This document shows positions 6,735-15,200 of a DNA stretch of 15,576 bases, piece after piece. The translations under genes and the position numbers were made by a program. The notes beneath the pieces are model-generated. The model was given only the letters and a program-made list of their open reading frames with translations, had not been told where the DNA came from and searched no databases. The DNA comes from SIG565 sp045647785. GTDB taxonomy: Bacteria; Bacillota; Clostridia; Oscillospirales; Acutalibacteraceae. The stretch is from positions 1-15,576 of the forward strand of contig JAZRMU010000043.1 in assembly GCA_045647785.1 (NCBI GenBank), written 5' to 3'. Every line of letters begins with the position of its first letter. Position 1 is the first letter of the stretch.

Positions 6735-8507
6735 TTAAATATTTGTTACTCTGTCGTTGATTTCGGTGGTGATTTTTGCTACCAACTCATCAACACTCAT
6801 TGAAACGGTTTCATCGGTATCGCGGTTGCGAACTGAAACAGTCTGTGTTTCAATTTCCTTGCCGCCGATAATTATCATATGCGGTACGCGCACCTCTTGG
6901 CGAGCCTCGCGGATTTTGTAGCCGATTTTCTCATTACGGTCATCGAGTTCTACCCTAACACCGTTTGCCTTAAGTTTCTCATAAACCTCGGTTGCAAAGG
7001 TGTGGTCGGTTCCGGGCAGAGTCATAACGCGAGCCTGAACGGGGGCTAGCCATGTCGGGAACTTACCTGCAAAATGCTCGGTTAAAATTCCTATAAATCG
7101 CTCGATAGAGCCGAAGCATACGCGGTGAATCATAATGGGCTGCTGCTTCTGACCGTTTTCATCGGTATACTCAAGACCAAAATTAATAGGCATTTGGAAA
7201 TCAAGCTGAATTGTGCCGCACTGCCAGGTTCTGCCAAGGCTATCCTCTAGGTGGAAGTCGATTTTCGGTCCGTAGAACGCACCGTCGCCCTCGTTGATAA
7301 TATAAGGCAGTCCCAGCTTATCAAGCGCGCTGCGCAGACCCTCTGTTGCAGCCTCCCAGTCGGCATCGCTTCCCATACTATCCTCGGGACGGGTTGAAAG
7401 CTCAACGAAATATTTAAAGCCAAACTTGGAATAAACCTCATTAATAAGATTAACAACGCCAACAATCTCATCGGTAATCTGGTCGCGACGCATAAAGATA
7501 TGCGCATCGTCCTGTGTAAAGCAGCGAACACGGAAAAGACCGTGCAGTGCACCCTTTAGCTCATGGCGGTGAACGGTACCAAGCTCTCCGGCACGGATGG
7601 GCAGCTCGCGATAGGAATGTGGCTCACTAGCATACACCATAACGCCACCCGGACAGTTCATCGGCTTAATGCAATATGTGTCCTCATCTATAATGGTGGA
7701 ATACATATTATCCTTATAGTGATCCCAATGTCCGCTAGTTTCCCACAGCTTACGATTCATAATCATAGGAGTTGAAATTTCAACATATCCGCTGCGGGTG
7801 TGTATTTCGCGCCAATATTGGGTAAGCGCATTTTTAAGCACCATACCACGCGGCAGGAAGAACGGGAAACCCGGTCCCTCCTCGCAAAGCATAAACAGCT
7901 TCATTTCTTTACCGATTTTGCGGTGGTCGCGACGCTCTGCCTCCTCAAGAAGCTTGAGATAGTCATCTAACTCGGCTTGGGTGCGGAATGCGATACCGTT
8001 AATACGAGTAAGCATTTTATTATCCTTATCGTTTTTCCAATAAGCACCCGATTGCTGTGTTAATTTGAAGGCTTTAAGTGCTTTGGTGTAGCAAATATGC
8101 GGACCTGTGCACATATCAACATAATCACCCTGTGTGAAGAAGCTGATTTCGGCATCGGGGTCGAGATCGCCAATATGCTCAACCTTATATTTAGCACCGC
8201 GCGACTCCATAAACTTAATAGCCTCCTCGCGAGGCAGAATGCTTGGCTTAATCGGAATATTTTCTTTAACGATTTTGCGCATTTCATTCTCGATTTTAGC
8301 TAAATCCTCATCGGTCAGCTTGCGGTCGCCTAAATCCACATCGTAGTAGAAGCCCTTTTCGGTTGCGGGACCATAGCCGAAATCCGCTTCGGGATAGAGG
8401 CGGGAAATAGCCTGCGCCATTATATGGGCTGCAGAATGGCGAAGCACCTCAAGCTCTAATTCCTCGGGGCACTCGCAAACGGTGCCGTCTTTGTAAATGA
8501 TTTTCAT
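6735..8507 (-). CDS. thrS: Threonyl-tRNA synthetase lacking most of the TGS domain
   Basis: Charges tRNA-Thr in the cytoplasm. The protein has 590 residues, about 50 fewer than the usual 640. The editing domain keeps its four metal-site residues: H24 and H28 (RHSAAH), C133 and H137 (DMCTGPH). The class II core shows motif 1 (around LPRGMVLKNALTQYW, 218-232), motif 2 (TVHRHELKGALHGLFRVRCF, 311-330), motif 3 (HRVCFGSIERFIGIL, 461-475) and the catalytic Zn ligands C285, H336 and H461. The anticodon-binding domain ends the protein. Compared with E. coli ThrRS every landmark is shifted by 49-50 residues, so the loss is N-terminal: after MKIIYKDGTV the sequence runs almost at once into the editing domain. 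Start ATG 8507 has AGGAGG 7 bases upstream; the open frame beyond it is T-box leader, not protein. Confidence 0.96.
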   Translation of the reverse strand: MKIIYKDGTVCECPEELELEVLRHSAAHIMAQAISRLYPEADFGYGPATEKGFYYDVDLGDRKLTDEDLAKIENEMRKIVKENIPIKPSILPREEAIKFMESRGAKYKVEHIGDLDPDAEISFFTQGDYVDMCTGPHICYTKALKAFKLTQQSGAYWKNDKDNKMLTRINGIAFRTQAELDDYLKLLEEAERRDHRKIGKEMKLFMLCEEGPGFPFFLPRGMVLKNALTQYWREIHTRSGYVEISTPMIMNRKLWETSGHWDHYKDNMYSTIIDEDTYCIKPMNCPGGVMVYASEPHSYRELPIRAGELGTVHRHELKGALHGLFRVRCFTQDDAHIFMRRDQITDEIVGVVNLINEVYSKFGFKYFVELSTRPEDSMGSDADWEAATEGLRSALDKLGLPYIINEGDGAFYGPKIDFHLEDSLGRTWQCGTIQLDFQMPINFGLEYTDENGQKQQPIMIHRVCFGSIERFIGILTEHFAGKFPTWLAPVQARVMTLPGTDHTFATEVYEKLKANGVRVELDDRNEKIGYKIREARQEVRVPHMIIIGGKEIETQTVSVRNRDTDETVSMSVDELVAKITTEINDRVTNI

Positions 8508-8538
8508 AATATTTCCTCCTGAAAGGTTTTTTAAAAAT

Positions 8539-8569
8539 AAAAACGTCCCAAAGCTAACGCTTTGGGACG
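8539..8569 (-). terminator. T-box regulated terminator hairpin upstream of thrS
   Basis: The arms CGTCCCAAAGC (8569-8559) and GCTTTGGGACG (8554-8544) match perfectly around the loop GTTA and are followed by five T (8543-8539) and more T-rich sequence. This is the attenuator that is read through when the T-box antiterminator forms. It lies about 30 bases before the thrS ATG. Confidence 0.95.
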
Positions 8570-8765
8570 AAATAGATTCCGCGGTTCCACCCAGATTATA
8601 CATTTTAAAAAAATGTATCACTTAACACCCTTAACGCGGGAAAACGGCTCGGTTCACCGAGCACTCGGGGTTGGTTTTCACTAATCCTGCCTTAACGGCT
8701 CACACCAAATGCCGCATTCTCTAAAAGGCTCGAAAAAAGCTACTCTTCCCTTCAACGCTTTAACA
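8539..8765 (-). promoter_or_regulatory. Threonine T-box riboswitch leader of thrS
   Basis: A complete tRNA-sensing leader between the thrS promoter and gene. The T-box GGGTGGAACCGCGG is at 8592-8579, followed by the terminator. Stem I begins with GGGAAGAGTAGC (around 8750-8739), containing the AGTA of the specifier-loop internal motif. On its 3' side TGAAAACCAACCCC (8680-8667) holds the specifier; I read ACC, a Thr codon, at 8675-8673, although AAC one base earlier would be possible from sequence alone. Uncharged tRNA-Thr would pair with the specifier and, through its NCCA end, with the T-box, favouring the antiterminator and thrS expression during threonine shortage. An AT-rich hairpin (TACATTTT / AAAATGTA, 8617-8599) separates stem I from the T-box. 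Confidence 0.95.
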
Positions 8766-8771
8766 TAATTT

Positions 8772-8799
8772 ATTATAACAGCAAAACAAGAAAAGTCAA
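8772..8799 (-). promoter_or_regulatory. Sigma-A promoter of thrS
   Basis: The -35 TTGACT (8799-8794) and -10 TATAAT (8777-8772) are 16 bases apart on the minus strand. Start of transcription near 8765 would place the T-box stem I right at the 5' end of the transcript, which supports the call. Confidence 0.85.
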
Positions 8800-8863
8800 G
8801 TGGTATTGAATAAGCTGCCAAATTACAATGGTTTGGGTGTTAAGCAATTAATACCATATTTAA

Positions 8864-8908
8864 AAATCAATGTTATTAAAAACAAAGCATTATCGCTCAC
8901 ATTGATTT
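8864..8908 (-). terminator. Weak candidate terminator downstream of the GH3 gene
   Basis: A perfect 10-base inverted repeat, AAATCAATGT (8864-8873) and ACATTGATTT (8899-8908), begins 8 bases after the GH3 stop codon. On the minus strand the second arm runs into TTTTTAAATA. The stem is AT-rich and the loop is 25 bases, so it is far weaker than the other terminators here, but no better one is seen between the GH3 gene and the thrS promoter. Confidence 0.4.
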
Positions 8909-8915
8909 CATAAAC

Positions 8916-11132
8916 TTATACCAGTTCAAATGTTTTATACTCTTTTACACCGCTATCATGACCGATATATACCCAAGTCTCACCGGGCTCCCAAACATAG
9001 TTCATATCATTATCATAGAAACGAAGCATATCAGCGTTTATCTCAAACTCAACTTCTACTGTTTCGCCTGCCTTTATTTCTACGCGCTTAAAGCCCTTAA
9101 GCTCTTTATAGGGGCGCGAAACGCTTGCCCAACGGTCTCGGAGATATAACTGAACTACCTCTACGCCATCGCGATCGCCTGTGTTTTTAACTGTAATGCT
9201 GGCGGTGAGGGATTCTCCTTCGCCGATTTTCTCCTTATTGAGCTTTAACTCACCATATTCGAATTCAGTGTATGTAAGACCTTCACCAAATTTATACAAC
9301 GGCTCTGTTGGACCATCTGTATATTTAGTAATAAAGAACTCGAGGAATTCAGTAGAATGGTCTGTGGGTAAATGATTGTAATATACCGGGCACTGACCAA
9401 CAGAATACGGGAAGCTCATAGTAAGACGACCGCTAGGTGCAGTGTTACCGAAAAGCATATCGGTGATACCTTCAGCGCCCATAAGACCGGGGAACCAAAC
9501 ACTTAAAACAGCCTTCGATTTAGCTGATATTTGTCTTATATCGAGCGGTCGATGATTAAATAATACAACGATAATATTATCGTTAACCTCGCTAACTGCT
9601 TCAAACAGTTCTCGCTGAATTGCAGGTATCTTTAAGAAAATCTTTGAATTTAATTCGCCGCCGGTTGCTGGGTGTTCACCTAAGAACATAACAACCTTAT
9701 CCGCATTTTTTGCTATACGAACAGCTTCTTCAATATCAGCCTTACGAGCAGCCTCATCCGTTTGCACATAAGTACCAAACCACTGATGATCATAAGCTTC
9801 GCGTGAATTTTCAATTCCTAACATCCACGAGCCGTTAGCAAAAGTGAAATCCGAGTCAGGATAGCGTTCGGAAATTACCTCTCCCACACTTCTTGTAGGA
9901 ATACGGTCAACATTATTGAGTGTCCAACCGCCCAAAATCTCATTTGAATTTAAATAGGGACCGATGAATGCAATCTTTTCCTTCTTGGTATTAAGCGGTA
10001 AGATTTTTTCATCATTTTTAAGTAATACGGAGCACTCACTAACAGCCTTACGAGCTAATTCTAAATACTCAGGGCAATTATTAAGTTGCTTTGCCTTTTC
10101 AGCATCTGCAAACCTATAAGGATTCTCAAACAGACCTAAACGATTTTTAAGACAGAGTATGCGCCAAACCGCATTATCTATCTGCTCCATTGTGATTTTA
10201 CCATCAGCCAACAGTTGCGGTATACCATTCCTATAGCGGTTTACACACATCTCGAGGTCAACCGTTGCATCAAGAGCGAGTTTAGAAAGGTGGTCATCCT
10301 TATAACCGATGCTGTGGCCCTGCATAGTATTGATTGAGCCGTAATCGGTGATAACAACGCCATCATAATTCCATTCGTCTCTCAAAACATCTTTCAAAAG
10401 GCGTTTGCTGCCAGTTGCGGGAACTCCTCCGATAGACACAAATGCCGACATCAACATACCCGATTTTGCATCACAGGCAGCTTTGTATGATGGGAAGTGG
10501 TACTGTCTGAGAGTTCTTTCAGACATATCAACACTATTATATTCGCGACCGGATTCAACAGCGCCATAGCCTGCAAAATGTTTAACGCAAGCACTTATAG
10601 TGCCCTCTTTGCTTAAGTCATCGCCTTGATAACCGCGTACAACAGCATCTGCCATTACCGAACTCAAATACGGGTCTTCGCCATAGCCCTCCATAACTCG
10701 ACCCCAACGAGCATCACGGCACAAATCAACCATGGGAGAAAAAGTAACATGCATTCCCGAAGCACAGGATTCAGCCGCTGTAGCTTTAGCCATTTCTTTT
10801 ACCAAATCAGCATTGAACGAGCAGCCTTGTGCAAGAGGTATTGGGAATACAGTTCCATAGCCATGAATAATATCGAGCATAAACATCATAGGAATATGAT
10901 GCGGATGTCGCTCAATATGTTCCTTTTGTACTTTTATAATTAGATCCGGATCCATAACATTTAAGGTGGAACCTATAACATCAATTTCATCCTGGCTAAG
11001 CTTTAATTCGGCATTTATGCCTGTTACAGGACTTCTATCACTATAAAATTGGCCAGGCATTTGGTGCATTTCGCCAATTTTTTCCTCTAATGACATGTCG
11101 TTTAATAACGCCCTTAATTCTGTCTCTAACAT
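8916..11132 (-). CDS. Glycoside hydrolase family 3 beta-glucosidase-type enzyme
   Basis: A 738-residue GH3 enzyme of the BglX-like architecture: (beta/alpha)8 barrel, alpha/beta sandwich, C-terminal fibronectin III-like domain. The family core is clear: LDIIHGYGTVFPIPLAQG (86-103), MVDLCRDARWGRVMEGYGED (134-153), VKHFAGYG (183-190) and the catalytic nucleophile D263 in GVVITDYGS. The C-terminal FnIII-like domain shows VKNTGDRDGVEVVQLYL and RPYKELKGFKRVEIKAGET. No signal peptide or anchor is seen, so it should act in the cytoplasm on imported short beta-glucosides or related glycosides; the exact sugar (glucose, xylose or other) cannot be told. Start ATG 11132 has GGGGAG 9 bases upstream; a GTG at 11165 in the same frame lacks such a site. 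It stands alone with no transporter next to it. Confidence 0.93.
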   Translation of the reverse strand: MLETELRALLNDMSLEEKIGEMHQMPGQFYSDRSPVTGINAELKLSQDEIDVIGSTLNVMDPDLIIKVQKEHIERHPHHIPMMFMLDIIHGYGTVFPIPLAQGCSFNADLVKEMAKATAAESCASGMHVTFSPMVDLCRDARWGRVMEGYGEDPYLSSVMADAVVRGYQGDDLSKEGTISACVKHFAGYGAVESGREYNSVDMSERTLRQYHFPSYKAACDAKSGMLMSAFVSIGGVPATGSKRLLKDVLRDEWNYDGVVITDYGSINTMQGHSIGYKDDHLSKLALDATVDLEMCVNRYRNGIPQLLADGKITMEQIDNAVWRILCLKNRLGLFENPYRFADAEKAKQLNNCPEYLELARKAVSECSVLLKNDEKILPLNTKKEKIAFIGPYLNSNEILGGWTLNNVDRIPTRSVGEVISERYPDSDFTFANGSWMLGIENSREAYDHQWFGTYVQTDEAARKADIEEAVRIAKNADKVVMFLGEHPATGGELNSKIFLKIPAIQRELFEAVSEVNDNIIVVLFNHRPLDIRQISAKSKAVLSVWFPGLMGAEGITDMLFGNTAPSGRLTMSFPYSVGQCPVYYNHLPTDHSTEFLEFFITKYTDGPTEPLYKFGEGLTYTEFEYGELKLNKEKIGEGESLTASITVKNTGDRDGVEVVQLYLRDRWASVSRPYKELKGFKRVEIKAGETVEVEFEINADMLRFYDNDMNYVWEPGETWVYIGHDSGVKEYKTFELV

Positions 11133-11290
11133 AATTTTTAACTCCCCAGAAAATATTTGTTGCACCGTTAAATAGAATAGGAAATTTGTTAATTATACAA
11201 TTTTTCTATTGCTTTTATCATAACAAAATCAATAGAATTAACACCGCAATTCTTTCAACTATAAAACAACTGCAATGTCTAAAGTATGTA

Positions 11291-11337
11291 GTGGCGATTT
11301 ATTATTTTGCCTGGATTACTTCTTGAGTAATCGCCAC
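11291..11337. repeat. Inverted-repeat element with two mutually exclusive stems, GH3 leader
   Basis: GTGGCGATT (11291-11299) and AATCGCCAC (11329-11337) are a perfect 9-base inverted repeat enclosing 29 bases. Inside, GATTACT (11314-11320) and AGTAATC (11326-11332) make a perfect 7-base hairpin with loop TCTTG. The two stems share the bases AATC (11329-11332), so they cannot both form. The element is a GC island in AT-rich DNA about 160 bases upstream of the GH3 ATG. It may be an operator, an RNA structure in the GH3 leader, or a repeat remnant; function is unknown. Confidence 0.5.
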
Positions 11338-11348
11338 CACCAAAACCT

Positions 11349-11377
11349 ACTCTATCATCAGTTCCCAACAATGTAAA
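11349..11377 (-). promoter_or_regulatory. Candidate promoter of the GH3 gene
   Basis: TTTACA (11377-11372) and TAGAGT (11354-11349) with a 17-base spacer match 5/6 and 4/6 of the sigma-A consensus. Transcription would begin near 11342, just ahead of the inverted-repeat element, giving a leader of about 210 bases. A second candidate -10, a perfect TATAAT at 11197-11192 about 60 bases before the ATG, has no good -35. The choice between them is open. Confidence 0.35.
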
Positions 11378-11594
11378 TGATACACTAGCAGCAACAAAAA
11401 GTCAATAGGTAAATACGAATAATGCTAAAAGCGTAATTTAGAAAATTTAAGCGCTCCGCTCTTACATTTTAAAAATCAAAAAAAGGTAAAGCATATACTA
11501 AAAAAGAAAATTTTAACTAAAAAAATAATACATTAACCAAAAAATATAATCAAAAAGTGTTAATTGTGCTGCTTTTACTTTTTTACAAAAAAAT

Positions 11595-11623
11595 GCAATT
11601 TTTTCTTTATTTTACCTATAATA
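11595..11623 (+). promoter_or_regulatory. Candidate forespore (sigma-G-like) promoter of the SASP gene
   Basis: GCAAT (11595-11599), 17 bases, then TATAATA (11617-11623). The -10 matches the sigma-G pattern CATWHTA at 6 of 7 positions; the -35 matches GHATR at only 3 of 5. Alpha/beta-type SASP genes are known to be transcribed in the forespore by sigma-G, so this reading is plausible, but the same -10 could serve sigma-A. Confidence 0.35.
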
Positions 11624-11689
11624 TCTTTTAATTTTTTCAGCACAATAATAATACAAACGCGAAATTTGAAAATTAAGGAGTGAATCAGA

Positions 11690-11878
11690 ATGGCTAAGAA
11701 AAATGTAGTACCCGAGGCTAAAGAGGCTCTCAACCGCTTTAAGATGGAGGCTGCTAACGAAGTAGGCGTTAACCTTAAGCAGGGTTACAACGGCGACCTT
11801 ACCTCCAAGCAGGCCGGATCTATCGGTGGTCAGATGGTTAAAAAGATGATTGAATCTTACGAGAATAGCATGAAATAA
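11690..11878 (+). CDS. Alpha/beta-type small acid-soluble spore protein
   Basis: A 62-residue SASP of the clostridial type. Such proteins coat and protect DNA in dormant spores and are degraded at germination by the protease GPR. The first conserved block is EALNRFKMEAANEVGV (12-27), which includes the GPR recognition region around E20; the second is GDLTSKQAGSIGGQMVKKMI (35-54), with the hallmark GSIGG. AAGGAG lies 9 bases before the ATG and a strong terminator follows the stop codon, so it is probably monocistronic. This gene is the direct evidence that the host forms endospores. Confidence 0.95.
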   Translation: MAKKNVVPEAKEALNRFKMEAANEVGVNLKQGYNGDLTSKQAGSIGGQMVKKMIESYENSMK

Positions 11879-11894
11879 GTTCTCAAACAACATG

Positions 11895-11923
11895 GAACGC
11901 TCCAATAGGGGCGTTCTTTTTTT
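11895..11923 (+). terminator. Rho-independent terminator of the SASP gene
   Basis: GAACGCTCC (11895-11903), loop AATA, GGGGCGTTC (11908-11916) with one G-T pair, followed by seven T (11917-11923). It lies 17 bases after the SASP stop codon. Confidence 0.93.
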
Positions 11924-11932
11924 GGGAAGCGA

Positions 11933-11961
11933 GAATATTATTTCAATTTTCGGCAAAACTA
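11933..11961 (+). promoter_or_regulatory. Possible sigma-G-like promoter of the DUF378 gene
   Basis: GAATA (11933-11937), a 17-base spacer, then AAAACTA (11955-11961). This matches the sigma-G -35 pattern fully and the -10 pattern at 5 of 7 positions. The resulting leader would begin just before the Shine-Dalgarno at 11969, which is tight. Without it, the DUF378 gene depends on read-through of the SASP terminator. Confidence 0.25.
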
Positions 11962-11981
11962 ACTACGCAAAGGAGTTGAGA

Positions 11982-12191
11982 ATGATGTTAGACCGAATTT
12001 GTCTTATTCTTGTTATCATCGGTGCGCTTAACTGGGGCGGTATTGGTTTATTCCAATTCGATGCAGTTGCTTGGATTTGCGGTTCAAGCTCATCTATTGT
12101 AGCAAGAATTATTTACACAGTGGTAGCTCTTGCAGGAATTTGGTGCATTTCACTACTGTTCAGAGAGCGAAACAAGGTAATTTCCGACTAA
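11982..12191 (+). CDS. DUF378 (YuzA-like) small membrane protein
   Basis: A 69-residue protein matching the DUF378 pattern: DRICLILVIIGALNWGGIGLF is one hydrophobic segment (about 4-24) with the hallmark GALNWG, and ARIIYTVVALAGIWCISLLF is the second (about 41-60). The segment between them, FDAVAWICGSSSS, is also typical of the family. The function of DUF378 is not established; it is expected in the cytoplasmic membrane. AAAGGAG (11969-11975) stands 6 bases before ATG 11982 and 9 before a second ATG at 11985. The frame is open back to 11892, but that part overlaps the SASP terminator and is not coding. The gene follows the spore protein gene on the same strand, so a sporulation role is conceivable but unproven. 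Confidence 0.88.
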   Translation: MMLDRICLILVIIGALNWGGIGLFQFDAVAWICGSSSSIVARIIYTVVALAGIWCISLLFRERNKVISD

Positions 12192-12220
12192 AAAATCAGC
12201 CGCAAAAGCGGCTGATTTTT
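12191..12220. terminator. Bidirectional terminator between DUF378 and addA
   Basis: AAAAATCAGCCGC (12191-12203), loop AAAA, GCGGCTGATTTTT (12208-12220) is a perfect 13-base inverted repeat that ends in T runs on both strands. It sits between the stop codons of two convergent genes, overlapping or abutting both (DUF378 ends at 12191, addA at 12222), and should stop transcription from either side. Confidence 0.95.
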
Positions 12221-12221
12221 A

Positions 12222-15200
12222 TTACATATCCAATTTAGGAATTTCGACTTCGTCGTTTTTTGAAAAGGCATAAAGCAACAGCTGCTTTATGGGTTTGCCA
12301 TAAATTTTACTGCAAGCGGCGGCATATATATTAAGCTGCCCACTATACGCTGTAATCAACTGTTCACTATCTGTAGTGCGGTCGGTTTTAAAATCTAAAA
12401 TCACAAGTCCATCTGCTTCCTCAAAAACCAAGTCAACAGAGCCTTGGATTATAACCGGCTCATCCGCTATCTCTTTTGGCAGAGTATTATCGAACCTACC
12501 TGCCGGCATTTCGGTTATAAAGCGTTTTTCGCGCTCATACATAATCGAATTTTTAATTCTTTCATAAATTTCACTTTTGAAAAATCGCTCTACAGCCCCT
12601 ATATCAACCGCATCGTGTTCGGCGAGCGATATAAACTCCCATTCATACAGGCGGTCAAGCTCCGCTGATACCGATTTTTCTGCAGAGGCAAAATCGGCAA
12701 ACTGCATAAAGCGGTGCGTTGCACTACCGCGCTTGGCAGGAGAAAGACCTGCTGCCGACATAAAGTCGGGTTTTGCAGTAAAGCAATAGTCCTTATCGTC
12801 TGCCGCACGAGAAAGCTTTGCTGCGGCGCCCTTGGTTTCAATATTTTTCACGCTTTCATACGGATACTCAAAGGCTAGGTTTTGACGCAACCGGTTTACG
12901 AGCTCGATATCGGGCACACAATTTTCTTTAGCCTCGGCAGCTGCAATTTTTTGCTCAATTTGCGAAGCGGAAGTCAAACAAAACAGCGCTTTACTGTCGG
13001 TATCGGCGATATAGCGCTCGCGAATTTCACACAGCCTAAAATCGGGATGAGAAACAGCGGCTGTGAGATACCAACCAAAATAGCTGCCCGAGCCCTCGGC
13101 TATTGCACGAAGCTCATTTATACTGTCGCATATAAGACTTAATGCTGCAGCGGTTTCGAGCGCCTCGCGCATTTTCCGAGCCGCATTTACAATAACCAGT
13201 TTCTCTTTAGCGCGCGTTGCTGCAACATAAGCCAGGCGCAGCTCCTCCTCGTATGAGGTCGCTAAATTTCTCTGTTTTATAAGCTTATAGTGAAGCGATT
13301 CTTTTTTGGCATTTTCTAAAAAGTCAAAATATCTGAAACCAATACCCTTTTGACTATCTACTAAAAGATTTTTGCGGGAATCCTCGCCCGAAAACCTTTT
13401 TTGAGTATCAGCCAAAATACAAACGGGATATTGAAGTCCCTTTGATTTATGAATTGTTAAGATTTTTACGGCGTTATCATTGCCCGATGTTGCCTCGGCT
13501 ACGGTTTCACCCGATTGCTTACGGATGAAATCAACAAACAGCAGTGCATTTTTTGTTGGCTGCGCATTTTGGAAATCAACCGCAGCGGCATAGAGGCTCT
13601 CAAGATTAGCGCGACGCTCTGCACCGTTTTCCAAAGCCGATACAAGATTTAAAAACTCGGTTTGCTCATAGAGATAATCAAGCAAATCGCCCACACCCAT
13701 TGTTATCGATGCGGTGCGGTAGAGATTAAGCTTCTTAAGAAAATCGGCAGCCTTTATATTACCGTTTGTCGCAGCATTTGAAAGTGCGGCAATAAAGGTC
13801 GATTTACGAGATGCGGCGCGAATTCCGGCGAGCTCATCGGCCGAAAAACCGAAAATCGGCGACATTAACACCGATATAAGCTCGATATCGCGCGAGGGGT
13901 TAGCAATTACCGTCAACAACGCCAACGCTATTTTAACCTCCGACGAGTCAAACGGAGAATCGGCTGAAAAGTTAACCGGAATGCCATTTTGTTTTAGCGC
14001 CTTCATATACACTGCGCCCTTGGATTTTACTCCACGGAGCAGTATAGCAAAATCACTAAAGCGAGGCTTCCGCAGCGTTTGCTTATCAATAGGTCCTTCG
14101 GTTATCTGACCGTTTTCGATATAATTTTTAATATACTGTGCAATATATTCGGCTTCATATTCAGTGGCTGTGAGTTCATTTGCATCCACATCGATAAAAT
14201 GCATTTCGGCAGCAGGCTCGTCGATTTCGGGATAGGTAGCTGCGGGCTGCAGAGCCTCTTCACCACCATATTTAATCTGGCTTTTCTCTCCATTCATCAA
14301 AATTTCGAATAGATAATTCACAAATTCACAAACACCGCCACGGCTGCGGAAATTACTTGCAAGGATAACCTTTTTAAGTCCTGTTTGGTTTTGATCCTCC
14401 ATTAGCGGATACGCATTTTTCTTATTAAGAAAATTATTGGGATTAGAGCCACGGAAGCCATAAATACTCTGCTTAACATCGCCAACTGCAAACAGATTAG
14501 TCTCTTTTTTAGATAGTATGCCAAATAGCAGGTCCTGCATATCATTGATATCCTGAAACTCATCCACCAAAACCTCATCAAAGCGATTTACGATTCCAGC
14601 ACCGCTATCACGAAGTTTAATTTCTCCATTATCAATTTCACACAATAGATTAAGAGCAAAATGCTCCGCCTGCGAAAAGGTTACAACATTTTCTTTAAGA
14701 CATAACGCCTCGAATTCATCGGTATAGCGAATTACCAATGAAATCAACTTTTTAACAAGTGTTAAAGAGTCCTTTATATCGGACACAATCTCACATTCCG
14801 GTGCATAGACAATATCCCGTATTTTTGAAAAATCATCTTTCGAAGCCTCGCGCATTTGCTTGGCAGCATCTTTAAGCGGTGAATCGCAATTTCTGATAGT
14901 TGGCCAACGAGTAAACGATGATGCTCCAATTTTAAGAAAAAGTTCGTTCCAGTCGCGCTCATCAATAAGCTTTAAAATGCCCTCAAAAATCTCCTTATCT
15001 GACGACAATACAGGCGAAAACGCAGAATATAGCTGCTCATCATCAGCCAATCTTTCAATGGTTTTCTCAAGTCTGTTTTTAGCGGTTGACGTGCACTTTT
15101 TAAGCTCATTGAAGGTAGCTAAAATGATTTCGGCGACATATTCATCCGTACCCATTTTTTCAAGCTGCTCATTCAGCCACTCGCGCGGGAATGGGAGGTT

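Larger units (their letters stand above)
11133..11689. other. Divergent AT-rich intergenic region between GH3 and SASP genes
   Basis: About 550 bases between two divergently transcribed genes with no supported coding region. It holds candidate promoters for each side and a GC-richer inverted-repeat element (listed separately); 11440-11640 is especially rich in A and T runs. A minus-strand open frame at 11612-11956 covers the SASP gene on the other strand and is not credible. Confidence 0.6.

Noticed and set aside
6550..6738. 62-residue open frame on the plus strand in the thrS-his interval
   Set aside because: It has no Shine-Dalgarno, runs through the thrS terminator stem and has low-complexity AT-rich content.
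8508..8621. In-frame extension of thrS that would add 38 residues upstream of the chosen start
   Set aside because: It runs through the T-box terminator and its U-tract, has no Shine-Dalgarno, and does not resemble a TGS domain; AGGAGG points to 8507.
8801..8856. TGGTATT/AATACCA inverted repeat between GH3 and thrS
   Set aside because: Seven-base AT-rich arms 42 bases apart with no T-tract or promoter context; likely chance.
11133..11165. GTG start for the GH3 protein adding 11 residues
   Set aside because: The extension covers the GGGGAG ribosome-binding site of ATG 11132 and does not fit the GH3 N-terminus.
11612..11956. 114-residue open frame on the minus strand
   Set aside because: It covers the SASP gene and its terminator on the opposite strand and resembles no protein family.
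11892..11981. N-terminal extension of the DUF378 protein by 30 residues
   Set aside because: It lies across the SASP terminator hairpin and T-tract and is unlike the family; ATG 11982 has AAAGGAG.
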